Under the pieces are notes generated by a model. It was not told where the DNA came from. It was given only the letters and a program-made list of their open reading frames with translations, and ran no database searches. From contig CM051024.1 of NCBI GenBank assembly GCA_027627225.1, forward strand, positions 45,741,847 to 45,805,846: a DNA stretch of 64,000 nucleotides, written 5' to 3'. Below, piece after piece: positions 11,826 to 23,454 of the stretch (position 1 is the first letter of the stretch; every line of letters starts with the position of its first letter). The position numbers and the translations under genes are program-made. Source of the stretch: Congeria kusceri. Taxonomy: Eukaryota > Mollusca > Bivalvia > Myida > Dreissenidae.

Positions 11826-13484
11826 TCAATCCTCTGTAATATTGTTGATATACTTCTTTAGGACTAGAGGAATCGGCAATTCGACCACTAATGTAGACCG
11901 CCACTGACAAGAAGCCAAAATCTGCAGTCGACACAATTTCTTCAGCCTGTCCACGCTCGCCGAACGCTTTGTCGTTTCATCCCTACACATCTTGTACAAC
12001 TTCCGCTGAATGGCGTTGGTCGGTTTGCCATCCAGCGGGTATTTCAATGATCTAGATATTGACCTTTGGGACATGCTATCCAAGAGTGTTATCAGAACCT
12101 CGGATACGTATTCTGTAACCGCCACATCGTCGTGTTTAGATAATTTCTCAAATTTTTCGAAGTTGACCAATATTTCTTCTACGAATGTGTTTAGAGGGTA
12201 AACCCCGTTTGATTCCACGTTAGGATCGGATCCATTCTGGATGAGAAGACGGAAAGTCGTAATGCTGCGTTCATCCAATCCAAGGAAAATGCAAATTTTC
12301 AGAAATGCATGCAAAGCGTTTCCGTTCAAATTCGTGTCTTCTATGGGACCAATAACATTTGGCTCCGCCCCATGTCTAAGCAACGTTTCAGTTGCCTTGG
12401 TAAAGAAACGTCTCACTGCTGTAGTTTCATCATCAAAATGACGTAGCAGATTCCGGACGTTCCCAAACAAGCAATGCAGCGAAGAAGGAAATGCTGATCT
12501 GCCGAATGCTGTTTGAATATTTAACGCTTCATGTTTAGTTTCATACTCAACTTCGTTGAAATTTGGATCCACTCGGGCATTTAGGAGAACAACCATACAA
12601 GCAGTGATGTATGTTGAAGTCTGACCGAAGTTTGACGCGGGGACATGACTTATAAGGCTGTACAGTGGATACGTTCTAAATGGAATGGTTGACAGGGGAT
12701 TTTGCCGATGTTTCAGTAACACCGATGTAACAGTCAGCAGCGACTCGTACCATTCTTTCTTAAAGGACATGCTGTAGGAGTACAGCACGTGGTACAGATT
12801 CATACCACTGAACAGAGTGGTCAGGTTCGGCTGGCAGCTGAGTAAGACATCCAAACACTCGGCATTGGCTAGTTTCAAGGCCGTGCCGACGGCGTCTTTT
12901 ACTTCATCCGGCGCTGGTTTCTGTTTCAGGAGAAGTCTCAAGGCACTCGGGGAATTGCACGAACACGCACCTGATAAGTAATTATTAGTGTCCATCCCGC
13001 ACCGAGTTTTCACGGACGTAAAGTCCAGTATGGTCTTAACGCACCCAACGTGCCCGCACTCCGCTGCAACGTCTAATGACGTCACGCTGCTCGTTCCGTG
13101 GAGGGAACTAAAAGGTACTTCAGACGGAGGTCTGACCCATTTAAATTTGGTCTTTTTAGTTGAAAAATCACCGGGTCGCTCTTGCAAAAGCATTGCTGTA
13201 ATCGACCTGTTACCCAAATTCGCTGCAAGGTGTAGGTACGAATGAAGTTTTGGTTCGTGTGGCGCTTTAAAAAGACCAAGTGCGAACAACATGCCCTGTG
13301 CTTCCACATTGTTGGCGAGTATTGTGTGGTGAAGCATGTCGTATCCGTTCTCATCCACCCACGACAAAAGAGCGGCTCTCTCGCATTTCTCGAGACACTG
13401 TCTTAAAACCGATACATCCTCTGTGGTGTTTATCTTTTTGTACATTGTCTCCCTCAACATTGAGATTTTTGCATTCGTAGACAT
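11826..13484 (-). CDS. Ankyrin-repeat and SOCS-box (ASB-like) protein
   Basis: A single uninterrupted frame of 552 residues from ATG to TGA-free end. Ankyrin-type helices are recognisable near residues 45-105 (NGYDMLHHTILANNVEAQ; SYLHLAANLGNRSITAMLLQ), at about 135-165 (TSLDVAAECGHVGCVKTILDF) and again at about 355-440 (TLLRHGAEPNV; LLIQNGSDPNV). Residues 508-552 form a SOCS box: the elongin-binding BC box LKKLCRLQI (about 514-522) followed by ELPIPLVLKKYI with the LPxP Cul5 motif (about 536-539). By family knowledge such proteins are substrate-recruiting subunits of elongin B/C-Cullin 5 ubiquitin ligases; the substrate here is unknown. The gene is intronless, which could mean a retrocopy or a naturally single-exon member. 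The frame is intact, so it is probably functional. The next ORF is more than 3 kb away. No polyadenylation signal could be placed with confidence. Confidence 0.88.
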   Translation of the reverse strand: MSTNAKISMLRETMYKKINTTEDVSVLRQCLEKCERAALLSWVDENGYDMLHHTILANNVEAQGMLFALGLFKAPHEPKLHSYLHLAANLGNRSITAMLLQERPGDFSTKKTKFKWVRPPSEVPFSSLHGTSSVTSLDVAAECGHVGCVKTILDFTSVKTRCGMDTNNYLSGACSCNSPSALRLLLKQKPAPDEVKDAVGTALKLANAECLDVLLSCQPNLTTLFSGMNLYHVLYSYSMSFKKEWYESLLTVTSVLLKHRQNPLSTIPFRTYPLYSLISHVPASNFGQTSTYITACMVVLLNARVDPNFNEVEYETKHEALNIQTAFGRSAFPSSLHCLFGNVRNLLRHFDDETTAVRRFFTKATETLLRHGAEPNVIGPIEDTNLNGNALHAFLKICIFLGLDERSITTFRLLIQNGSDPNVESNGVYPLNTFVEEILVNFEKFEKLSKHDDVAVTEYVSEVLITLLDSMSQRSISRSLKYPLDGKPTNAIQRKLYKMCRDETTKRSASVDRLKKLCRLQILASCQWRSTLVVELPIPLVLKKYINNITED

Positions 13485-14193
13485 GATTATAATCTGTTTA
13501 AGGATATCTCAACAATAATATACGTACACACGAGTGCACGCTTGCAAAATGTTCTGACATTCGAACCAGTTATATCAGTAATATCACGAGTCTTGCACGG
13601 CGTCTATCGTATATTTTTCACAGTGATTGATCTTAATTAAATGTTTTGATCATTTCATCTTAAGTTACACAAACAAAACGCTACCGTGGCATACACAAAG
13701 TTCGCAATGCTATAAATACCACTAGTACTAGTAGGTTGTCCTTTGCAAAGATAAAGCGTCGTTAGCAGCAGACGTCCTTTTCCTACATATTTCCTTTATT
13801 TTAATGATTACGTAGATCTACATCATGTGACACGAATGTTATATTTTTCATGCAGTGCCATAAATTAATAGACTCATTTCATCCGATATTAATCACATGT
13901 TTGCACAAATTAGAAGTTTAAATTCAAACTGTTAACAAAAGCAGTACAAACTCCGAGTTAACGAGACGATTGAATTTCTTCAACAATATTAAACAAGCGT
14001 TCAATATTGAAAGCTCGGGATAGTTTTATATACTACACGCAGGTTTAAAGTGTACTGTATACATATGCAGGCACGGTAAAAGACTTGGAGCTAGAGGGGG
14101 AGAAATAGTTAGTCCTTCCAATATACACACGCATAAATGGCTTTATGCTTGTGTCGTTTTGCACCATTACTTCTATCAACTTCTACACTAGCT
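13485..14193. promoter_or_regulatory. Upstream region of the ankyrin-SOCS gene; nothing specific identified
   Basis: This stretch lies 5' of the minus-strand ankyrin-SOCS gene and should contain its promoter. No TATA box at a convincing distance, CpG cluster or known motif could be assigned. Confidence 0.3.
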
Positions 14194-16632
14194 AGGGCCA
14201 GTTGCTCAAAACTTATCAGCCAGTTAAGCTAACAGCTGTTAACTTTTAGATAAGGTTATTTCACTCATTCTCATTTGTTGGGCCAAAAAGCATAACATGA
14301 ATATGAAATTTATGACTTCTCATTTCCATACAAATTTATGTTTAATATGAAAATGGAACTTATCTGTGTTGAGTTTTATGTGATGGTCGTATTGTGAAAG
14401 CTTTATTTTTTGCTGCAGTACGCGGTCAACAGCATGAGTTTTATTTATGTATTTTACGTGACAGTGATACCAGCCTAATGACAGATACAGATTATGATAA
14501 AAACAAACATAAGAGATGAACTTTTTTGTCTTTATTAAATTAAAAACACAGCAATTTCTATTATTTAACTTCTTGAAAACACTTAACTGATAACACTGTC
14601 GAACAATGGACACTTAAAATGGAAAATTGGGCTGAAGAAACAGTAATTTCTTGCATTATTGTCCGTTTCGTTTTTCTCATATATTCTCACACCTAAAATA
14701 AAGCGTAAATACAGAGTCAAATATAATAGTAGTGCACACAAAACCTTTATAAACCCTAAAGCAGAAATAATAGAGCTCAACTGATATAAGACCATTTTAC
14801 AGGATTTTTTTTATAACATGTGCTTTTGTCACGTAAAATTCATTAAACAAGTAATACATTGTACAAGTACGTACTTCAGCAGAAAATGGGTTAATATATC
14901 GTAGATGTGGGGAAAATAACTTGCAAATATAAACATTTCTAGCAAAATAAAGATTATAATTGACATAGAACCATTAAAATGCTAAATCCATACCAATTTT
15001 CACGTAAAATTCAATGAACTCAGCTGTTACATTTATCGGACATCACATGTGGTAAAACTATCGCAAACTCTTTTGAAATGACATCCTTGTTTTCTGAATA
15101 AATAGATTTACCAATATAAATGTGACAGATGATGGATAATTGTAGAGTCATTGACATTTTAATGACATAACTCAGTTCATATTTGTCACGTAAAATTCAA
15201 CTAACTTTTTCAAGATTTCAGCTATTTTAGCCCTGTCTTTGTAAATATACGTTTGTATTATTGGACAAACAAACTTATTTAAACATAATATTAGTGAAAT
15301 TAAAACAAACAAAAACAATAATTTCAACATTTTATGTTTGAATTTTACGTGACATTTTATGAATTTTACGAATTTGACGTGACATTTTAATCTATGCTCT
15401 ATATGTGCACCAGACCCTGATAATCAACCATGCGTCATAACAGCACTTATCTTTAATTATTTCTTAGCATAATTGCAATTAAAACACATTCTTTCTATAA
15501 AGTTATCACGATATATTTGACAAAACAAAAACAAGAGGAGTTCAAATAAGTAACCTAACACAATTGATCATGTGTCATGGATTTCAAATAAATGGCCCTA
15601 GAAAAACATATCACGGCATAACCCGAACGAATTATTTGGTCGCTGTCTTCACCGCGGTAAGCGCACGTTTCATAAAATTGTCACGTAAGTATTCAGTCAC
15701 GTAAACTTCAAGTTTACCTTTCCAATAACCAAAATCTGTAATATTTTTGATAACTCGTCACTCTATTTGTCATAATATACAGTTATCAGTAAGAGATTAC
15801 ATATAACGCTGTCAATTTCATAGAGAAAAGACTGGCAAGATACAAACAGTCGTCACGTAAAGCTTCACATAAAAAATTCCCCCATATGAGCTTAGACCAT
15901 TAATGGCTTAAATCTTGATTTTGTATGATAAGGTTGATGAAAACTTTGTTATTTCATAAGAAGTTGTGTAAAGTCTTATCAATTGAAATGTTAAACCATG
16001 ATTTTCTTCAAAACAGTTTTATGATAGCACAGCAAATAAGTTAGTGTCACGTCAACTTCAAGCATCTTGTGACACGAATAAATATTATTGTTTTAATGAT
16101 ATAATTCTGCAGTATTTTTTTTCTATCTTGCAACCTCATTGTACAAACAATAACCAATCAAGTATTAAACAAAACTTATTGAACTCGGTCAAAATGCAGA
16201 ATATATTACCCATTAAAAATATGGCATAATGTTTGTGACTGTGGATTTTATAGGGGGGGTATGTTGATAAAGGACACGTTTAATTAATTCAAAAGAGTTT
16301 CTGATACATCTTTTTGGTTTCATTTAAAACAAACACATTTGTGCTTATAAAACAAGGTGCCTACATAACGCATATATATGGAAATACACATTTTGTGATA
16401 GTTATTGTACCTGTGACATGTATCTGGCCGAAAAAATGAGAATGAGTGATTTATGTAAATTATACATTAAAAATGAGAACTGCAAGTTTTTTCTAAATAC
16501 ATTGCTATGCTAAAATAATCTGGACATGGTTTGATAAGCCAGTTGCTTGTAATATATGTAAATGTTATTTACATTTAAAGTTAACCGGCCGTTCGCTTAT
16601 AAGGCCGTTAAAGTTTTTAGCAACTGGGCCCT
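14194..16632. mobile_element. Non-autonomous DNA transposon relic with TIRs and internal TCACGTAA motifs
   Basis: The left end reads AGGGCCAGTTGCTCAAAACT. The right end, reverse-complemented, reads AGGGCCCAGTTGCTAAAAACT. A second inverted block, CTCATTCTCATTT followed by GGCC, lies at 14,262 (left) and 16,450 (right). The 2.44-kb interior has no coding frame beyond 97 codons. It carries about ten copies of TCACGTAA, often extended to GTCACGTAAAATTCA (14,455 reverse, 14,828, 15,000, 15,185, 15,345 reverse, 15,376 reverse, 15,680, 15,697, 15,852, 16,046). These may be subterminal transposase-binding repeats or remnants of an old tandem array. The superfamily was not assigned and no target duplication is clear. 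Confidence 0.65.
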
Positions 16633-16962
16633 GATCTATTCCGTGAATTATGTCATATAGAAACTATTCCGCTCTTGTGCAAATGACAAAGTAGAAGGCA
16701 CAACAGCACAGGAACAATAAACACATTGCTGATAACTTTGTGTGAAATTGGTTTAGAACTAGACATTATTGACATTTGCGAAAAAGAGAACACAATTCAT
16801 GAACAAAAATCATTAATTAGGCTACATGTTCAAGTTTACATATGAACGTAGCCGTTATTTCCAAACAAATTGTATAACACAAACAAACTTACACAAGTAA
16901 TATGTACGTTCTATTTTCGAATGAGAAAAAAAACCCAAAGCGTGCATTATTTTCCGTAGACG

Positions 16963-19900
16963 TTAACCAAAAAGAACCGAAGCCAAAGCTGGGACTGATA
17001 GGCCGGGGTGGCCCGTACACTGGTCGCAAAGGTTGCTACTGCGTATTATATACGTGACGAGGTGACCCCACAGGGCCATACGGCGGGCCCGAAAATGGGA
17101 CCTCGTAGTGAACGCTTGGTTGGCCATGAACATATACTGCTGGGAGTCCAGATCGAACTGGGGCCAGTCCTGCTGGAACTGCATGTAGCGAGCCGTCGAT
17201 ACAGGTGTGTTTGGGTTACTGAAAGAAAATGACAGTTTCGTGAATATTGTGATGATGATTTTGGTGGTGGTGGTGATGATGATGATGATGATTATGCTTA
17301 TAATAATGAATGATGTTGGTGGTGGTGGTGATGATGATGATAATGATTATGCTTATAATAATATATGATGTTGGTGGTGATGATGAGGAAGAGGAGGACG
17401 ACGATAATGATGATGACACGGACTCTTATTGTGTGATGGCGATGATGACGTTGTGTTTTCTACTTAGACAATATTTTGAAGGCGATGTTGATTTACAAGA
17501 GAAAGGCCAACGGCGCTATGTTAAGACGCCTTAGACGTCAGTGAAGATGGTAAAATAAGTAGTAGTGCTGGTTTAAGTGATGCGGCGGAGAGTAGGACAT
17601 ATACTAATTATTAGCCTAACATCCTTGATGGATTGTTTACACTTGTTTAAACTATGGTGTATAAAAACCATTCTGTATAACTGAACGCCACTCACCCCGT
17701 CTTGGCAAAATTTGTCCACAGAGTCATGATTGCTTTAGAAATCTGGACGTCGTCGGGCGTCGTGGTATCCACTCTGTACGTGTCGTATACCGGGATGCCA
17801 AACACATAACCCATTTCGTCAGCGTGGTTTGGTCCTGAGAAAAACATGACACACATACATGTATAAAGAGTAATGATAATGGTGGGTAAGAGATCCCAAC
17901 AGACACAGTAATCTACCGAGGGAGGTCACTTCGTGACAGTTGTGTCCCAGTACCCCTGCCTAATGTACTTACTAGAGACATATCAATAGTTGGGCGAATT
18001 TTAAATCATAGATGCAACTGAAGCTATGTATTAATGTACTGTTTACTGACGTACATGATTAATTTGCATGGTAGATTATGCCGTGGGAGGTGGGGGGGGG
18101 GGGGGGGGGGGGCGGTAGTATCCGGAGAAAACCTGTCCAGTATGTTGACCGCTAACCATACTCACACATTAAGCAGCGGGGTCCTGGAAGTGAACCCCGA
18201 TAGCTGAGAAGATAGTGTGCCAACTAATGCGCTAGCCGCACACCCTGCGGATTAACTAACGGTAAGGGCAGCTAAACCACTAAAAGGGTCACGAACCTTG
18301 TATCCATTTCGGTGTGGGTAGAGGCACAGGAACGACACGGTTAGGATCTGTAATAAAGTACGGTGATACTGAAACTTTTACTAAGATTACGAAAGTCGTA
18401 TATGCCCTTACAAGGCACCAACTATGAATCAAAAGACATGCGCCGATACATTACAAATTCAAGGACTTTCGAGATTTTTATTTCGCACAAAATACCACGC
18501 AATATACGTAGCTTTGCATGGATAGGCCGTCTCGATGTTTCTTAGCAAGAGACTTAAGTGTTAATCATATAATTAAGATTTACACGTGGTTTATAAGAAA
18601 CGACTGCCCTGGAAACTGATTTCATTATGCCTAAAGGGATCAATCGTTTTCATAATATTACGTTTTCAGATCAGTGCTGTTGATCTAGCGTGTAGTGTTG
18701 AATGTTACGTGTATGATGTATACGTTTCTAGCGTTATAAAATTCAGTGTAGATCTACCAATTCATGAACCCTTTCGCGGTATGACCGTATAAACATACTA
18801 ACTTACAACACTTTCTCTGGTGAATCATTAGTGTTTCGTATTTTTGATTCTGAAACTACTAATATACATACATAAAGAAATATATCATACCTTTAACCCA
18901 TGTGGATTTCAGGAAAGTATGACTGCTGGGAACCACGTCGAATTCGTACATGTACGTTGATGCGCGCGCAGTTCCGATGCTCAAGTGACCATTTGTGGAC
19001 AAGATGGCGGGGTAGAAGAACGCAAAATCATTGGTTAAATCGATTAACGCATTCCTATAGACTTCGGGATTGTTAACATGCCCCCAGTCAATATATGCAA
19101 AGCTTACTAATTGCTTTAAAATGTCTAATGTTGCCATATTATTGATACCCAAGAGGTTTTTCAGTGCGTAAGGGACTGCTGTCTCTGTGAACATCTCCCT
19201 GGATAATGTGAAGTTGTTAAAATCTTTTATATCCAGAATCGTTGGCCAAACGCCGACAATATATGATGCTGCTTCGTAGCTATTTATACCCGTCATGTAG
19301 TCCAAGGACTCGAAGAAGTCCCGTGAATCGCGAGATTGGGAGTCGTTCCCGAAGATGATGTCGTGCGGAGCTTCCGAAAGGAAGTCGCCATCAACTACTG
19401 GATGTAATAGTTTAGTAACTTCATTTGACGTTGCATTGAGTTGTAACTGTTTTGCTGGCAGTGAGCGCAAGCAGGAAAATAAGTCTACTCCGCTGACGTC
19501 ACAACCGGTCATTGAGGTAAACGGCTGAATATCGATGTCCCGTTCCTTATTTACCGACCAGTATGCTAATGCTGTTCCGCTCTCGGCAATTACGCGTCTG
19601 AATAGACCTCTGTTGCCGGGGTAAAGGGCCTGCAGGGAAACCGACGCTGCTCCCGCGGATTGGCCAAATAACGTCACAAGATGCGGGTTTCCACCGAAAG
19701 CCTCAATATTGTCGTGCACCCATTTAATAGCCAAGTGCTGGTCCCACAGACCAAGATTTCCGGGAATTCGTCCATCAAGTGTTTGCAGAAATCCGAAAGC
19801 TCCCACCCGGTAATTGATTGTCACAACTATGACGTCACCAAACACGCTCAGGCCTTCAGCGGGGTAAGGGAGACTGCCTCCCTCAAGGAAGCCGCCTCCG

Positions 19901-20346
19901 AAGATCCACACCATCACAGGCAGCGATCTCGTTCTTTCAAACGCATGTGGAACGTATACATTGAGCACCAAGCAGTCCTCCGTGAACGTCATGCCCAAGT
20001 TCCGGTACGCCTCCTCGCTCGAGCGGAGACCTTGTATACACGCCACGGGCGGCTGCGTTGCGATGAACGTCGCGTTGAACGGAGCCTTGGCAACGGGCTT
20101 TCGGAATCTGTTCGCTCCGCCGGTAGTTTCCCCATATGGTATGCCGAGGAATTTAGTGACTGTGTAGGAAGTGTTGCCTATCGTAACCGTTTCTGCTAAA
20201 CTGGAAATGTTCCCGAGTTTTGTGTGAACCGTAACTGAAGCAACGATGTTCAGAAGAACGGCGCAATACGGAATATAGCAATACACTATCATGCTCATTG
20301 TCATGCTACTACAACGAATGTGTGCTTGTTTGGGGTTATCAATCAT
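16963..20346 (-). CDS. Carboxylesterase/cholinesterase-family protein, three exons
   Basis: Exons 20,346-18,891, 17,834-17,696 and 17,218-16,963 have GT-AG borders (KG|GTATGA donor, TTTCTCAG acceptor, CGGG|GTGAG donor, TTTCTTTCAG acceptor). Their phases fit, giving 1,851 nt and 616 residues. A hydrophobic stretch at about residues 19-38 suits a signal peptide; Met15, 17 or 19 are alternative starts. Family landmarks in order: FLGIPYGE (67-73), Cys103 and Cys125 (EDCLVLNVYVP), oxyanion-hole GGGF (150-153), nucleophile Ser230 in GQSAG, a Cys282/Cys292 pair, acid Glu358 in INSYEAASY, and His489 in NHADEMGYVFG, coded by exon 2. Then comes LWTNFAKTGNPN across the exon 2/3 junction. The whole triad is present, so it should be a working secreted serine hydrolase; the substrate cannot be told. 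There is no transmembrane tail, so it is not neuroligin-like. It lies head-to-head with a broken paralogue at 21.6 kb. Confidence 0.9.
17245..17424. repeat. GAT/GGT trinucleotide microsatellite in esterase intron 2
   Basis: Runs of GATGAT and GGTGGT alternate with two copies of ATTATGCTTATAATAAT, which shows local duplication of a compound unit of about 70 bp. It lies within the 477-bp intron between exons 2 and 3 of the esterase gene. Long His/Ser frames across it are repeat artefacts. Confidence 0.85.
18092..18112. repeat. Run of 21 G
   Basis: An uninterrupted G homopolymer next to the SINE in esterase intron 1. It could form a G-quadruplex on the plus strand, and its length may be unreliable in sequencing. 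Confidence 0.9.
18104..18242 (-). repeat. tRNA-derived SINE copy in esterase intron 1
   Basis: On the minus strand box A is TAGCGCATTAG (18,234-18,224) and box B is GGTTCACTTCC (18,196-18,186), 27 bp apart as in tRNA-like promoters. A non-tRNA body follows with CTGGACAGG and TTTTCTCCGGATAC. The same body follows the tRNA-like head of the SINE at 28.7 kb, so these are two copies of one family on opposite strands. Confidence 0.75.
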
Positions 20347-21588
20347 TGTGTTCTAGTTAAAGTGCACTAGCTAATGGAGGTTTCCGACCGTAATAATCAA
20401 TGCTTAAAATTGCACTTTAAAGCTAAATAATTTAGTTAGTAGTTACAGATTGGCTAACTGACAATTTTCAAACGTGTGCAACAGATTTCAAAATGACAAT
20501 AACCGTACATATATGTAAACATCAGAACACAAATATCTCGATACGTGAATGTAGTGTACTCCCTCTATACCGAACACCGACCGGACCGGACCAAATGTTC
20601 GGTTTTCAGGGAGTTCCGGTTTACTGAGGGTTTGAGGCAAAATACAATAATGCATATAGATTATATTAATGTATTCGTTTTATTCTGATTTATTCAACTA
20701 AGGCATTTTATGACAGTAATAATTTAAAACGTAACGCATTATTATAACATACAACACATTTTGAAATCATTGATTAAACATAATACAAAACCAGCAAACA
20801 TCAATTTTAACACACCGCATAATCAAATAATGTCACAAATCAGCATACATGTATCGGCTTAACTTATACAATGTACGATAAAACATGCAGACAATGTTTA
20901 TACATTTTATTAAGACTAATACAATCCTGACATAATGTGGCATAATATGACGGAAGTAACATAACATTATAATAAAGTGCAGCACATTTTAAAATCATGA
21001 CCAAGGGGAATGCAAAACCAGCACACACACAGTCGCATGAGCATATATTACACTTAGCTCAAAAAGTCACTGATCGTAGTCTGCTTTGTAGTGCATCTAG
21101 CCGTGACAATCTTATCTGTAATTTCGACCAACATCAATCAAATTATGTTTTATTTAAAGTAATCATGAATAATTATTACATCATTAATAGTTATTACCTG
21201 AGTTATATAAATTGTTTGTAAAACGTTTAAATATTTTCTAAACAAATGAAAACAGTCTAATTAACGTACTGTTTGTTGTTCACACTTTAGCGACTAACCA
21301 CGCTTATCTGGAGTTCTAAACGTGTGCAACAGATTTCAAAATGACAATAACCGTACATATATGTATACATCAGAACACAAAAATTTCGATACGTGAATAC
21401 ATATATATTGCCAGTAATGCGTTGTTCACAATGACCTAAAATTTATAAACGTACATGTATAAGACGTTTGTTCCGCTAAAACCAAAAGTTTCGTTTCTTT
21501 TTAACAATTTGACCGCGGTGTATTTTTAAAACTGAAGACGTTTATATCTAGCTTAGTACAGACCAGTGTCCTGTAATAGAATGGCACA
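20347..21588. promoter_or_regulatory. Shared upstream region between the divergent esterase gene and its broken copy
   Basis: The region separates two head-to-head esterase copies and contains an 80-bp direct repeat (20,471-20,550 and 21,319-21,398; 77 of 80 bases match). A weaker pair of similar segments lies near 20,750-20,810 and 20,980-21,030 (CAACACATTTTGAAATCAT versus CAGCACATTTTAAAATCAT, both followed by CAAAACCAGCA). The same order of segments suggests an old tandem duplication of upstream DNA. No TATA box was assigned. Confidence 0.55.
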
Positions 21589-22875
21589 ATGTTGCTAGCG
21601 GTTTTATCAGTGTCATATTTCCTTACCGAAATACTTGCCATAACGGTGCATACGAATGTCGGAACGATTTCAGAGACTGAAGAAACGTTGTTAATAGATG
21701 GAGCGCCGTACTGTATATCGAAATTTCTCGGCATACCGATTGCTGATACAACAGCCGGATATCACCGCTTTGGGAAGCCTGTCCCAAGAGCGCCATTCTC
21801 GCGTCCGTTTAAAGTTCTAATTACCCCAAAACGGAAGTCACATCCTCGGGGTTACATGCTGTCAGTTAGATGATAAGCAAAATACAGTTTAAATGATATC
21901 TTTTGGTATCATTTTAAAGGTATATATGTAAGCAATAAAAAAAAAGGCTGTTTTGTGCACTACTTTTATGTCTAGTGGTTCCCAGCTTCATAACTTTTGG
22001 CCCATGTATTCATGCGCAAAATGGCAGCCTCCATGCCCGTCAAAACCGGTGTGTTTTTTCTAAGGTAAATATTTTGAGTTACAACGCATAGAATGTTTTG
22101 ACATGCTGTTTTTTCAAAAGGTTATGTCCTCATCTTTCCAACAATGTATGGTGATGTATTGGAAAGCAGCTTGGTCATGGTGAAAAGTGAGATCAAATTT
22201 TGAATATTTTATATGTAACAAAGAAGGAATTTATTTGCGCATGCGTAACCTTCAAGCGGGGAAGACGCCAGACATTTGGCGCTGCAGAGAACTTGGTGAC
22301 GAATTTTACTGAAGACTGCTTGACCTTAAACGTTCTGGTGCCCCACGTGTTCTAGAAAAATGTTCACTTCCGGTGCTTTCGGCAACGCCGTGGTTTCAGT
22401 ATCAACAACCGTTTGGGGCCGGTTGGTTTCCTGCGGACAGCCGACGGCCGGGTACCAGGGAAACAAGGACTATGGGATAAACACCTTGGCATTAATAGGT
22501 GCGTGACAATATTGCTGCGTCCTGAGGCAATCCGGACAATATAGCGATATTTGGACAGTCCGCGGGTGCAGGGACTGTGTTGTTCTAGGCGCTGTATCCG
22601 GGAAACAAGGGTCTGTTCAAACGAGTGATTGCGGACAGCGGGAGCCCTTTGATCAACTGGGCATTGCGGACAGAGCCCAATGCGGATATACTCATTGCTT
22701 TCAAAGGTTGCGCCCATAGCAAAGATGGACTTCAGTGCCTCCGAGATCTACCAGCAAGCCAACTACACGATGATGAATCGATTGTTAAATGCACGTTCAA
22801 CCCGTTGTTGACAACGACTTTCTAGTCGCGGCACCCAGCGAAATAAAATTCGGGTCTGATCGACGCATGGCGCCC
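21589..22875 (+). pseudogene. Broken carboxylesterase paralogue
   Basis: Pieces of the esterase fold appear in the right order on the plus strand. There is a start and signal-like segment with FLGIPIADTTAGYHRF (21,589 to about 21,830). After about 430 bp of unrelated DNA come NFTEDCLTLNVLVPHVF (about 22,304-22,354) and then a stop. GPVGFLRTADGRVPG and GLWDKHLAL follow (22,413-22,490), then IFGQSAGAGTVLF with an in-frame TAG (22,540-22,580). Next are ALYPGNKGLFKRVIADSG (to about 22,640) and GLQCLRDLPASQLHDDE. After a frameshift comes DNDFLVAAPSEIKFGSD (to about 22,865). Stops, frameshifts and the central insertion exclude a working enzyme, although the nucleophile motif survives. The similarity stops where a dispersed repeat begins at about 22,880; exons equivalent to 2 and 3 of the intact gene are not seen. 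Confidence 0.88.
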
Positions 22876-22878
22876 GCA

Positions 22879-23345
22879 AGAACAAGAGCTGTCAGAGGAC
22901 AGAGCGCTCGATTATTCGGAGTGTTTCACTTGGCACATATTTTGTAAAGTGGAAGAGGCATAAAAAAATTTAATACAAAACTGAGTTATGGCAATTATTT
23001 CATCAAAATATTCAAAGTTTCAAGTAAAAACCTTATGAAGTTTATAAATTCAAAGACTTGGGAACAAAAACTTTAACCAAAATCTATGTGAAAAGCGTGC
23101 ATACCTCTATCAAAATACAAAACAGAGTTATAGGAAATGTTGCTCCTTATACTGGAGTTGATGACAAAGGTATATTCTAAGTTTCAAATGAATAACTTAT
23201 GTAGTTCTGCAGTTACAAAACTTTTTAATATAAACTTTAACCAGAAAATCTATTTGAACAAGAGTGCCATTGTCACATTTTCATTACATGCCCGTCAAAG
23301 ACTTTTTGGGGTAAAGATTCAACCACTAAAGAGAAACAAATAAAT
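22879..23345 (+). repeat. Dispersed repeat, family C (AACAAGAGCTGTCAGAGGAC end)
   Basis: It starts with AACAAGAGCTGTCAGAGGAC and contains GATTATTCGGAGTGTTTCA and sub-units with AAAACAGAGTTAT, TACTGGAGTTGATGACAAAG and AACTTATGTAGTT. The same blocks occur at 30,332-30,380, at 34,105-34,660 and, partly, at 56,150-56,230. It directly abuts the broken esterase copy. Confidence 0.75.
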
Positions 23346-23454
23346 AACTAATAAGATAGAGTCATGGTATTTGTGCATCTAATTCACCTCCAAAGCCTCT
23401 CTCTGTGTGGTGAGTTGTAGTTTCAAAACTTATATATATATGCATACTTAAATA

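Noticed and set aside
19681..20199. 172-codon plus-strand frame
   Set aside because: Antisense shadow of exon 1 of the esterase gene.
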